This document shows, piece after piece, positions 1 to 7,278 of a DNA stretch of 27,751 nt. This stretch comes from JANRLJ01 sp034437895. GTDB lineage: Bacteria > Chloroflexota > Anaerolineae > Aggregatilineales > Phototrophicaceae. The DNA lies in the NCBI GenBank assembly GCA_034437895.1, contig DAOTTO010000412.1:1-27751 (forward strand). The letters are read 5' to 3'. The number at the start of each line of letters is the position of its first letter. Position 1 is the first letter of the stretch. The position numbers and the translations under genes are program-made. Below the pieces are notes generated by a model. It saw only the letters and a list, made by a program, of their open reading frames with translations, was not told where the DNA came from and searched no databases.

Positions 1-1343
1 TGCTGATAATTTTCTAGAATCGCAATCAGGATGCGCGGGGTCGCCAAGCCGCTGCCGTTGAGCGTATGGACAAACTGGGCTTTTTTGCCTTCCGCCGGAC
101 GATATTTGATGTTCGCCCGCCGCGCCTGAAACGATTCAGTATTGCTGCATGAGCTAACTTCCAGCCATTCGGCGCATCCCGGCGACCAAACTTCCACATC
201 ATATTTCTTGGTGGCGCTAAAGCCGAGATCGCCCGTTACAATTTCCAGCCGCCGATAATTCAAATCCAGCGCTTTGCAGATGTCACAAGCTGCTTCGACC
301 AGTAATTCCAGTTCATCGTAGCTGGTTTCGGGCGAGGTAAATTTATACATCTCCACTTTTTGGAATTGATGCACACGCTTGATGCCGCGCACATCGCGTC
401 CGGCGCTGGTTTTCTCGCGGCGGAAGCAGGGGGTATTCGCCACATAATACAGCGGCAGATCGGCTTCATCCAGAATTTCGTCGCGGTGCATGTTGGTGAT
501 GGCGACTTCCGCCGTCGGCAGCATATAAATATCTGCGTCCGCGTCGGTATAGACGACATCGCGGAATTTGGGGAACTGTCCCGCGCCGTACATCATCGGT
601 TCTTTGACGAAGAAAGGGACGTAAAGCTCCTCAAAGCCTTTTTCCCGCGCTTTATCGAGGAAGAATTGTTCGAGCGCCCGCTGTAACCGCGCACCCCAGC
701 CACGCAAGACATACCCGCGTGATCCGGCGATGCGTACTCCACGCTCGAAGTCAATGATGCCGAGTTCCGGCCCCAAATCCCAATGCGGCTTGGGCGTAAA
801 ATCAAAGGTGCGCTTTGTCCCTTGCTCAGGCCAGGACTTATTAAATTCGTCGCTTTCGGCAACCGGAACACTTTCATGCGGCAGATTGGGCAGCCAGAGC
901 ATATTCGTTTCCAACTCTGCGTCCACTTGGCGAATCTGGTCGTTGAGTTCGTTGACGCGATCCCCCATTGCGCGGAGGGCATCCATCAACTGATCCATCG
1001 CGCCGTTGATTTCAGCCGTTTCTGCCACAGCGACGGGCGCAGTCGCTTCCATCAATTGGGCGGCAGCATCATAATTTCCGGCGGTGATGGCTTGCGCTGC
1101 GCCGAGCGCTAATGATGCTTTACCCGCATCATCGAGCGTTTTGCTGCCGTGCAGTCGCCCGATATTTTTGTTCAGCTTGTTTCGATTAGCCTGAATCGTC
1201 TCGGATTCGATGAGTAACGTACGCCGTTTTTGATCTAAATCAAGGATCACGTCCACACGGTCACGCGCATCAGGATCATTGAGTTTGGTAAAGCCTTCTT
1301 TGACGAAATCCGGGTTTTCACGGATTAGGGTGATGTCGAGCAT
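1..1343 (-). CDS. serS: Seryl-tRNA synthetase (3' end cut by window)
   Basis: Charges tRNA-Ser with serine in the cytoplasm. About 447 codons are visible from the ATG at 1343; the C-terminal end lies outside the window. The N-terminal tRNA-binding coiled coil begins MLDITLIRENPDFVKEG. Class II motif 2 reads RREKTSAGRDVRGIKRVHQF, and motif 3 (GSGLATPRILIAILEN) sits at the window edge. The hinge LPNLPHESVP falls near residue 151, whereas in typical bacterial enzymes it is near 115 (from memory). The coiled-coil arm therefore carries roughly 35 extra, Ala-rich residues around 65-110. The start is preceded by GGAGAAAACG, a good ribosome binding site. Identity is very secure; the function of the insertion is unknown. 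Confidence 0.97.
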   Translation of the reverse strand, partial: MLDITLIRENPDFVKEGFTKLNDPDARDRVDVILDLDQKRRTLLIESETIQANRNKLNKNIGRLHGSKTLDDAGKASLALGAAQAITAGNYDAAAQLMEATAPVAVAETAEINGAMDQLMDALRAMGDRVNELNDQIRQVDAELETNMLWLPNLPHESVPVAESDEFNKSWPEQGTKRTFDFTPKPHWDLGPELGIIDFERGVRIAGSRGYVLRGWGARLQRALEQFFLDKAREKGFEELYVPFFVKEPMMYGAGQFPKFRDVVYTDADADIYMLPTAEVAITNMHRDEILDEADLPLYYVANTPCFRREKTSAGRDVRGIKRVHQFQKVEMYKFTSPETSYDELELLVEAACDICKALDLNYRRLEIVTGDLGFSATKKYDVEVWSPGCAEWLEVSSCSNTESFQARRANIKYRPAEGKKAQFVHTLNGSGLATPRILIAILENYQ

Positions 1344-1356
1344 CGTTTTCTCCTGT

Positions 1357-1390
1357 AGTGATGAGCTATGAGTGCTGAGTAATGAGTAAG
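1357..1390. repeat. ATGAGT-type short repeat run
   Basis: Degenerate iterations of ATGAGT/TGAGTA (such as GCTGAGTAATGAGTAAG) lie directly upstream of serS. The same motif in inverse orientation lies at about 1538-1558 (CATTACTCATGACTCGTTAC), across the stop codon of the small membrane protein gene. The two runs can pair, with AGTAATGAGT facing ACTCATTACT. No function is known to me; they look like non-coding interspersed repeats. Confidence 0.5.
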
Positions 1391-1451
1391 ATGTGTTTTC
1401 GTATTTTTGAAATACTCAAAATAGGCTTGCGAAAGTGATTTGAAGCCATTA

Positions 1452-1504
1452 AACCACCAAGAATTTGAACTAAAATCTCTGTGATCTTTGTGGCCTCTGT
1501 GGTT
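1452..1504. repeat. CACAGAG/CACAAAG interspersed element, copy 1
   Basis: On the minus strand this reads as a purine-rich series of CACAGAG, CACAAAG and CACAGAG units. It is bounded by a 6-bp terminal inverted repeat, AACCAC at 1452-1457 and GTGGTT at 1499-1504. Translated, it gives the NHRGHKDHRD-type peptide often mis-annotated as a small protein. A related element lies at 3157-3228. I read it as a non-coding intergenic repeat. Confidence 0.55.
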
Positions 1505-1543
1505 CAATCTTCGTTGTTTTATTTCCTAAACCTACTTCATTAC

Positions 1544-1750
1544 TCATGACTCGTTACTTTCAGCCGCATTTTGCTGGGTATCTTCATCTGACCACGCTGG
1601 TTTTTCGCCCCGCGTAGGGGGCTGCATCGGCGGCAAAGGGCGGGTAAAATCGCGATACAGCCGTACCGCCGCAAGCGCCAGCCCGATTAATATGACGGCA
1701 AAAATCAGCGCATCAAAGACCTCACGGGTCATAAATTCCAAATTTGGCAT
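1544..1750 (-). CDS. Small single-helix membrane protein, unknown function
   Basis: 68 residues. One hydrophobic helix lies at about residues 11-28 (FDALIFAVILIGLALAAVRL), followed by a charged, Pro- and Glu-rich cytoplasmic-type tail. A GGAG ribosome binding site stands 9-11 bases before the ATG, which supports it being real. It lies downstream of the PAS kinase gene on the same strand, but an intrinsic terminator (1769-1807) ends 17 bases before its ATG, leaving no room for a separate promoter. Expression would then depend on read-through, or on a promoter inside the upstream gene. Its stop codon sits inside an ATGAGT-type repeat. I do not recognise the family. Confidence 0.6.
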   Translation of the reverse strand: MPNLEFMTREVFDALIFAVILIGLALAAVRLYRDFTRPLPPMQPPTRGEKPAWSDEDTQQNAAESNES

Positions 1751-1768
1751 GTCAGGTTTTTCTCCACA

Positions 1769-1807
1769 ATAAAAAACGCCCGCCCTAATCGTTCAGGACG
1801 AGGCGTT
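1769..1807 (-). terminator. Intrinsic terminator after the PAS kinase gene
   Basis: Read on the minus strand, AACGCC pairs with GGCGTT, and the inner CGTCCT region pairs with AGGGCG with a one-base bulge. A TTTTTTATT tract follows. It lies 35 bases beyond the stop codon of the kinase-like gene. It also directly abuts the ribosome binding site of the small membrane protein gene. Confidence 0.8.
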
Positions 1808-1842
1808 GGTTCGACTGGCCTCAAGGTGGCGGTCTGGCTTAA

Positions 1843-3009
1843 TTACACGGTTGCGCTATCAGAAGAAGACACATTAGAGGGCTGTGCTTCCGGCTTGGGC
1901 GCTTCTTCGCGCCACAGGGGCAGCATGAAGCTGAACGTTGTGCCTACGCCTTCTTCGCTCTGGAACCACATCCGCCCGTTCATCGCTTCGACCTCATTTT
2001 TACAAAGATACAGGCTTAAACCGTAGCCAAATTCCGCAACGATTTGCGGCTGACGCGCCCGTTGGAACGCATCAAACACGCGCTCATGTTCTTTCTCGCG
2101 GATGCCGTAGCCTTCGTCGATCATGTCAATCTGCACATTTTGCCCTTTGGCACGGGCGACGATTTTGACTGGCGTGGCCTTCATGCTGTACATGATAGCA
2201 TTCCGTAAAAGGTCATGCAAGATTCGCGTCAGATAGACGGATGAAGCCGCCACCGCCAAGTCTTTGGGAACATCAACGCTCAAGCGAGAGCGGTGATCTT
2301 GCGCTTCGGTTTCAGGATCGACCAGCATGATTTCATCAAGCTGCTCAGCGAAATCTTCAAAATAACTCACCAACGTGATTTTGCGGCGGCGCTCCTGCAC
2401 AATATCGCGCATTTTGCCCGTGCGAATATTTTCCAGCCGTTCCAGCATGTGCATCAGTCGTCCGACGCGGTGCATGTGGACAGAAATCAAGCGGGTGAAG
2501 CCGCCGACGCGCCTACCGAGTAGTTCAACCCCCATATCGGGCTTGGCATGTTTGATGGTCTGTCCGATCAGGTCAACATGCCCCTGTGTGGAGTCGATGG
2601 CTTCCTGCATTTCGTCGCGGAAGCGATCCATCAGATTCGTCATCGCCGACCAATCCATCGTATCGATTGTAATCATAGTACAGACTTCGCCACTTTCCGT
2701 CAGCACTGCCGCCGCCCAACAGGGGATATATTCGCCAGAGCGAAAAATATGAAAGCGCATAGGACGGGAGGATTGCAGCGTTTTATCGCGGATGGCCTCA
2801 ATCGTCTCATCAGGATTGGTCTGTTTGGTATTAAATAGGGTGGAAGCTGCATCCCAGCCTTTAGCGCGTATCAGGTTCAGATCAGTCCCCAGAAAGGTAC
2901 GCGCCGCAAGATTTTCCATCACTAGCCGCCCATCCTTGCCAAAGACCATCACCCCCTGACCCAATCCGTCGAGTACGGTCCGCAAGTCGAATTTGATTTC
3001 CGCTGCCAT
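1843..3009 (-). CDS. PAS-HATPase histidine-kinase-like protein lacking the H-box histidine
   Basis: 388 residues, soluble. A PAS-like domain (about 5-115) precedes a two-helix dimerisation region (about 125-200) and a HATPase domain (about 205-365). The ATP-binding boxes are present: N-box NAIMYS near 270, G1 box DEGYGI near 298, F-box VFDAF near 311, and G2 box GYGLSL near 328. The usual HELRTP phosphoacceptor motif is missing. In my by-eye alignment the His position is Glu136 (FRDEMQEAIDS). It may therefore be a non-phosphorylating partner, a phosphatase-type regulator, or use another histidine. The C-terminus is a Ser/Pro-rich tail. A stop codon just upstream in frame fixes the ATG at 3009. 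No response regulator is adjacent. Confidence 0.85.
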   Translation of the reverse strand: MAAEIKFDLRTVLDGLGQGVMVFGKDGRLVMENLAARTFLGTDLNLIRAKGWDAASTLFNTKQTNPDETIEAIRDKTLQSSRPMRFHIFRSGEYIPCWAAAVLTESGEVCTMITIDTMDWSAMTNLMDRFRDEMQEAIDSTQGHVDLIGQTIKHAKPDMGVELLGRRVGGFTRLISVHMHRVGRLMHMLERLENIRTGKMRDIVQERRRKITLVSYFEDFAEQLDEIMLVDPETEAQDHRSRLSVDVPKDLAVAASSVYLTRILHDLLRNAIMYSMKATPVKIVARAKGQNVQIDMIDEGYGIREKEHERVFDAFQRARQPQIVAEFGYGLSLYLCKNEVEAMNGRMWFQSEEGVGTTFSFMLPLWREEAPKPEAQPSNVSSSDSATV

Positions 3010-3156
3010 GCTCCAACCCCGCGATTAGCCAAAAAATAAGAGAAATCTTAATGACCCCTCCTATTCTAACCAATTTTTGCGTTGGCGCTATGTCTGGTAA
3101 AAATGCGGTTCAGGGATCATCGTTTCAGAACCGTACTGGTCGTCAAAACCATTTTG

Positions 3157-3228
3157 AACCGCAAAGACACAAAGGACACAAAGAAAAATACATTATTGGT
3201 CTTCCTTTGTGAACTTCATGCCTTTGTG
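3157..3228. repeat. CACAAAG interspersed element, copy 2
   Basis: The left arm carries GCAAAGACACAAAGGACACA. The right arm carries CCTTTGTG twice (about 3204 and 3221) in inverse orientation, so the element can fold into an imperfect hairpin. It is the same family as 1452-1504 and lies in the 278-base gap between lysS and the PAS kinase gene. I see no coding potential in this gap beyond repeat-derived peptides. Confidence 0.55.
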
Positions 3229-3287
3229 ATTGATGTTGATCTTTTATAAATCGGATTAAATTTAATGCGATAGGTTGCTTGAGTCGA

Positions 3288-4823
3288 TTATTTCTCATCC
3301 CGTAGATGCGGAAACAACAGCACGTCACGAATGGAACGCTGATTCGTTAGGAGCATCGCCAGCCGATCAATCCCCATGCCGAAGCCTCCGTTAGGCGGCA
3401 TCCCGTAGCGCATCGCCCGCAGATAATCGATGTCCAACGGCGCGGCCTCGTCGTCGGTCTCGGCATACAGGCGCTGCATATCGAGAAAGCGCTGCTCCTG
3501 GTCAATCGGGTCGTTCAGTTCGGTAAAGGCGTTGCCTATTTCTATCCCTGCAATGAAAAACTCAAAGCGCTCGACATGAAAATCATCGTCATCGACACGC
3601 TTGGCGAAGGGCGAAATATCACGCGGGTAATCGGTGATGAAGGTCGGCTGGATCAGATTCGGCTCGACATATTTACTGAGCAGATGATCGACCAACTTAC
3701 CCCATGTTTGCCCCGGTTTAACCGAATCGCCACTAGCCCGAATTGCCGTCGCCAGCGAGTCGGCATCCTGATAATCCATATAATCAATTTCGGCAAACTG
3801 CTTTATGGCGTTTCGCAGTGTGATCCGAGGCCAGGGCGCGGCGAATTCGACCTCTTTATCTTGAAATACAACTTTCGTTGTGCCGTTCACATATTCCGCC
3901 GCGAACGAAACCATCCGCTCGGTCAGACGCATCACTTCGTTGTAGTCGATGTAGGCTTTATAAAATTCCATCTGTGTAAATTCAGGATTGTGTTTAAAAC
4001 TCACGCCTTCGTTGCGGAAATCGCGCCCGATCTCATAAACGGCATCATACCCGCCGACCAGCAGCCGCTTGAGGTAAAGTTCAAAGCTGATACGGAGATA
4101 GAGGTCTTGGTCAAGCTGATTGTGATGCGTGACGAAAGGCCGCGCCGCCGCGCCGCCATAGATCGGCTGGAGGATGGGTGTTTCTACCTCTAAAAAGCCC
4201 TCGCCATCAAGAAAACGGCGGATGGCGCTAATCATACGGGCGCGTTTGCGAAAGACTTCACGCACGTCATGATTTACGGCTAAATCGGCATAGCGCTGAC
4301 GATAGCGCTGCTCGACATCGGTAAATTCGCCATATTCTTTGATGCTGCCGTCTTCCATCACCTGCTGTTTGATGACGGGCAGCGGACTTAAGGATTTGCT
4401 GAGTAAGGTTAATTGGGTAACACGCACACTGATTTCACCTGCCTGCGTCCGCATCAGTGTGCCGCTGGCTTGGACGAAATCATCCATCTCGATCAGCTTT
4501 TCTTTGACGAGATTATAGACGGCTTCATCCATATCGTTGACGCGCAGAAACAGTTGAATCCGTCCGCTTTCGTCCTCAATGTGCATAAAAGAGACTTTGC
4601 CCTTGATGTTGGCGCGGCGGATTCTGCCGCAGACAATCACTTCGAGGGCATTTGCAGCTTCGGGATTTTCGGCTTCGCGGGTTTGATAGTCTGTGATGGC
4701 TTGCACGGCGGTATGGGTGCGCTCGGCGTGACGGGGATAAAGCTGAACACCGGCCTCTTGCAATTGGCGGGCTTTTTCTAGGCGATCCAGTTCCAGTTTG
4801 TTCGGTTGCCAGGTCGTCATCAT
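3288..4823 (-). CDS. lysS: Lysyl-tRNA synthetase, class II
   Basis: 511 residues, near the usual length of about 490-510. It charges tRNA-Lys. The N-terminal OB-fold anticodon-binding domain (about 60-165) contains VIVCGRIRRANIKGKVSFMH. The catalytic domain has motif 2 (FRNEGVSFKHNPEFTQMEFY) and motif 3 (GFGMGIDRLAMLLTNQRSIR). It starts at tandem ATG codons (4823 and 4820) without a strong ribosome binding site, so the exact start is uncertain by one residue. greA lies 118 bases upstream on the same strand, a common pairing, with a palindromic repeat between them. I see no clear terminator after the stop. Confidence 0.97.
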   Translation of the reverse strand: MMTTWQPNKLELDRLEKARQLQEAGVQLYPRHAERTHTAVQAITDYQTREAENPEAANALEVIVCGRIRRANIKGKVSFMHIEDESGRIQLFLRVNDMDEAVYNLVKEKLIEMDDFVQASGTLMRTQAGEISVRVTQLTLLSKSLSPLPVIKQQVMEDGSIKEYGEFTDVEQRYRQRYADLAVNHDVREVFRKRARMISAIRRFLDGEGFLEVETPILQPIYGGAAARPFVTHHNQLDQDLYLRISFELYLKRLLVGGYDAVYEIGRDFRNEGVSFKHNPEFTQMEFYKAYIDYNEVMRLTERMVSFAAEYVNGTTKVVFQDKEVEFAAPWPRITLRNAIKQFAEIDYMDYQDADSLATAIRASGDSVKPGQTWGKLVDHLLSKYVEPNLIQPTFITDYPRDISPFAKRVDDDDFHVERFEFFIAGIEIGNAFTELNDPIDQEQRFLDMQRLYAETDDEAAPLDIDYLRAMRYGMPPNGGFGMGIDRLAMLLTNQRSIRDVLLFPHLRDEK

Positions 4824-4901
4824 GTTTTATTTTCAGGGTTTCTTGTTAAAAGGGTAGAGAGATAAGATCAGATAGATAATCGCAAATCCGATGGCCTCTT
4901 G

Positions 4902-4929
4902 GTAGGGGCGAAGCGTGCCTCGCCCCTGC
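4902..4929. repeat. GTAGGGGCG palindromic element, copy 1 (greA-lysS gap)
   Basis: GTAGGGGCGA (4902-4911) pairs with TCGCCCCTGC (4920-4929), with one imperfect position. It is the same palindrome family as the copies at 15932-15963 and 26287-26315. No T-tract follows on either strand, so it is not a classic terminator. It resembles REP-type intergenic palindromes. Confidence 0.65.
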
Positions 4930-4941
4930 AGTTACTGAACA

Positions 4942-5418
4942 TTAGTCGATTGAGGTGATTTTGAAGACGATTTCGCCATCGGGGGCTTTAACCGTCACTT
5001 TTTCTCCGACTTTCGCGCCCATCAGTGCTTTACCGAGCGGGCTTTCAATCGAGACTTTGCCCTCACGCGGGTTAGACTCTGCCGAGCCGACGAGATGATA
5101 AATTTCTTGTTCTTTCGTCCCTTGTTCGACGACGGTGACGTGCGTCCCAAAGACGACGACCCCTTTGTGTTCGACGACTTCCACAATTTGCGCGGTGCTG
5201 ACAATCGACTCTAAGCGGGCGATTTCGCCTTCAACGAAAGCCTGCTCATTTTTTGCGTCTTCATATTCCGCATTCTCACTTAGTTCGCCGCCTTCTTCCA
5301 TTGATTGGCGTAAACGTTCCGCCACCTGTGGACGGCGCACCTCAATGAGGTTCTTTAAACGCTTTTCGAGCGCCTCTAAGCCCTCTTGCGTTAAAAGCTG
5401 TGATTGATTGTTAACCAT
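4942..5418 (-). CDS. greA: Transcription elongation factor GreA
   Basis: 158 residues, exactly the length of E. coli GreA when started at the ATG at 5418. The longer frame from 5442 would add eight residues without a better site. The 5418 start has GAAAGG nine bases upstream. GreA enters the RNA polymerase secondary channel and triggers cleavage of backtracked transcripts. The N-terminal coiled coil (about 1-75) carries the acidic tip GGELSENAEYEDAKNEQ. The C-terminal FKBP-like domain includes the conserved run KVSIESPLGKALMGAKVGE. A candidate promoter and a terminator-like hairpin precede it (5539-5567 and 5441-5475), so attenuation is plausible. lysS follows. Confidence 0.97.
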   Translation of the reverse strand: MVNNQSQLLTQEGLEALEKRLKNLIEVRRPQVAERLRQSMEEGGELSENAEYEDAKNEQAFVEGEIARLESIVSTAQIVEVVEHKGVVVFGTHVTVVEQGTKEQEIYHLVGSAESNPREGKVSIESPLGKALMGAKVGEKVTVKAPDGEIVFKITSID

Positions 5419-5440
5419 CTGTTTCGACCTTTCTAATGAC

Positions 5441-5475
5441 AAAAATCACAAAAGACACAGCATGTTTGCTGTGTC
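5441..5475 (-). terminator. Terminator-like hairpin in the greA leader
   Basis: On the minus strand GACACAGCA and TGCTGTGTC form a perfect 9-bp stem with loop AACA, followed by TTTTGTGATTTTT. The hairpin ends about 23 bases before the greA ATG and lies about 127 bases beyond the stop of the upstream kinase gene. It could end the upstream operon. It also lies inside the greA leader, downstream of the best promoter candidate. Confidence 0.7.
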
Positions 5476-5538
5476 CGTTTCCGGTATATTTAAAAATAAA
5501 TGGCGCTGATTATTTCTAATATTGTGATATGCAGCGTG

Positions 5539-5567
5539 ACTTTATCATGAAAATTCCGGCATGTAAA
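5539..5567 (-). promoter_or_regulatory. Candidate greA promoter
   Basis: On the minus strand there is a -35 TTTACA (5567-5562), a 17-base spacer and a -10 TAAAGT (5544-5539). These match the housekeeping consensus at 5 of 6 and 4 of 6 positions. Transcription would start near 5532, giving a leader of about 114 bases that contains the hairpin at 5441-5475. Read by eye only. Confidence 0.45.
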
Positions 5568-5601
5568 GTAAAAAACGCATAAACAAAGTTGGACATCACG
5601 C

Positions 5602-6489
5602 CTAAGTCATCCCCTGAAATTGCAATGTAAAGACCGTGCCTTGATCCGGTAGGCTAGTGACAGTGATTTCCCCGCCAAGAATTTTGACGACTCCATAGAC
5701 AATCGGAATGCCCAATCCGCTGCCCTTGTAAGCGCGGATCGCGTCATGATCGGAACGGAAATACAAAGTGCCTAACTGCGCGATTTCTTCAGGTGTCATG
5801 CCAACGCCGTTATCGGAGACGGTCACAACCAGATTATTGCCGTCGGCAGTGCCTTTGACTGTCACCTTGCCGTCGCCTTCGGGCGAATAACGCAAGCCGT
5901 TTTCGATGAGTTTGGTCAGCGCCAAGGAGAGCAGTTCGCCGTCCGTCATCATGAGCGGCAGCCCTTGCGGAATATCAAATTCAAGCTGACGGTTCAGTTC
6001 TTCCACGATGGGGCGCGTTTGTTTTTCTGCCATGAGGGCGATGTTCTTAAACATATCCATTTTAGCATTTGGACGCAGGGCATCCCCTCTGATTTTGTTG
6101 ATGTAACTCATGTCAGAGAGTAAGCTTTCCATGCGTTTACTATTGGTGCGAATAACCTGCAAAAGCTGGTTTTGCATATCGCTCAACACGCCTGCCATGC
6201 CCGGATTGCTGAGCATATCCGAATAGCCGCGAATGCTCGTCATCGGAGTACGCAGTTCATGGACGGCTATTTTAAGAAACTCGGTATTATCGTGCATCAC
6301 TGTTTCAACATCAGCGGGTGGTTTCTGCGTATTTTCAGCAGCTTTTTGTTCTTCTTCGGCCTTCGTGAGCAAAGTGCCGACTTCTTCTAACTGTCCAGTC
6401 AAACGCACTGGGATAATCGCACCCTTACGTGCCGCCTCGATTAAGGCGTTAAGCTGATCTTGGGCTTCTTGCAGCGCTGGAGAAGTCAT
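5602..6489 (-). CDS. Soluble histidine kinase without sensor domain
   Basis: 295 residues from the ATG at 6489, which has AAAGGG upstream. The longer frame to 6537 would run into the preceding gene. The N-terminal segment (about 1-65) is helical and charged, with no recognisable sensor. The H-box is FLKIAVHELRTPMTSIRGY with phosphoacceptor His77. The HATPase domain has N-box Asn197 (KLIENGLRYSP), G1 DNGVGM near 226, and G2 GSGLGIPIV near 256, all intact. It starts 10 bases after the stop of the PIG-L gene, so translation is probably coupled. Its input may be a partner protein, perhaps the GAF kinase two genes upstream. No response regulator is seen nearby. Confidence 0.92.
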   Translation of the reverse strand: MTSPALQEAQDQLNALIEAARKGAIIPVRLTGQLEEVGTLLTKAEEEQKAAENTQKPPADVETVMHDNTEFLKIAVHELRTPMTSIRGYSDMLSNPGMAGVLSDMQNQLLQVIRTNSKRMESLLSDMSYINKIRGDALRPNAKMDMFKNIALMAEKQTRPIVEELNRQLEFDIPQGLPLMMTDGELLSLALTKLIENGLRYSPEGDGKVTVKGTADGNNLVVTVSDNGVGMTPEEIAQLGTLYFRSDHDAIRAYKGSGLGIPIVYGVVKILGGEITVTSLPDQGTVFTLQFQGMT

Positions 6490-6499
6490 CGTTTTCCCT

Positions 6500-7273
6500 T
6501 TAATTGTTGGTGTGCCAATAGCGCTCGGCATAAACACCGCTACCGATGCAAAAGGCGTTTTCTACATCACGGCGCATAGCCTCTTCGCTTTTCCAGAAGG
6601 TGCTAATTTGAGATTTATAACAAGCGATGGCCTCGATTTTGGCATTCATATCGCTTGCGGACAGCGTTTGCGTTTCTGGCTTAAGTTTTAGGCGTGGCTT
6701 CATCAAATCTAAGGCGTTTTGGATGGCCTCATTGTTACGCGTATAAGGATATTCCTCATAAAATTTGACCTCAAGCGTAGGATTATGCTGCCGAATTTCT
6801 AATGCCCAATCGCGCACAATTTGATGATCGACATGATGGCCTACGCCAAGCGGCGCATAGAGTACCTTTACCCCTAAAAACACAAAGCGAAACAAGGTCG
6901 ACTCAATCGATAAATATTTGCTGGTTGTGTCATTAGGATGAATCTCGCCAAAGATTGACTGCTCGCTAGGATAAAGCGGCAGTGCCAGATGTGTCCGATA
7001 AACGCTGTCGGCATATTCGCGGTGCTGTGCGGTTGCACCCACTATCGCCGCCGACGCACTATCTTCCTGCCTCCGTGTCGTAACCGGACTTTCCCCAATT
7101 GCCCAACGCTGATGTAAATCGCGCACGATAGGCGTATCTGGTAGGGGGTTGGGTGGGTCACCTGCCATCAATGTTAAGATCGTGACTGACTCGCCACGCT
7201 GCGTTAACTGATGAATCGTCCCGCCGCAGCTTAATATAGCATCATCCAAATGAGGTGAAAGAAAAACGTGCAT
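6500..7273 (-). CDS. PIG-L/LmbE-family zinc deacetylase
   Basis: 257 residues, normal for the family, which contains Zn-dependent N-acetylglucosaminyl deacetylases such as MshB, BshB and LmbE-like enzymes. The first metal motif is SPHLDDAILSCGG (His8, Asp10, Asp11). The common form is PHPDDE, but the H-L-D-D-A variant occurs in this family (from memory). RRQED near 67-71 matches the conserved R-x-x-E region. GHHVDH near 145-150 supplies the third metal ligand. The substrate cannot be told from sequence; candidates are sugar conjugates or a small-molecule thiol precursor. It sits between two histidine kinase genes, 5 bases after the first and 10 before the second, so it is almost certainly co-expressed with them. 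Confidence 0.9.
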   Translation of the reverse strand: MHVFLSPHLDDAILSCGGTIHQLTQRGESVTILTLMAGDPPNPLPDTPIVRDLHQRWAIGESPVTTRRQEDSASAAIVGATAQHREYADSVYRTHLALPLYPSEQSIFGEIHPNDTTSKYLSIESTLFRFVFLGVKVLYAPLGVGHHVDHQIVRDWALEIRQHNPTLEVKFYEEYPYTRNNEAIQNALDLMKPRLKLKPETQTLSASDMNAKIEAIACYKSQISTFWKSEEAMRRDVENAFCIGSGVYAERYWHTNN

Positions 7274-7278
7274 CTCGC

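Noticed and set aside
1325..1507. 60-residue open frame giving an NHRGHKDHRD-type peptide
   Set aside because: It lies over the CACAGAG repeat and the serS start. Such peptides are typical translations of non-coding interspersed repeats.
3576..4193. 205-codon plus-strand open frame opposite lysS
   Set aside because: It is antisense to conserved catalytic motifs of lysyl-tRNA synthetase and is a shadow frame.
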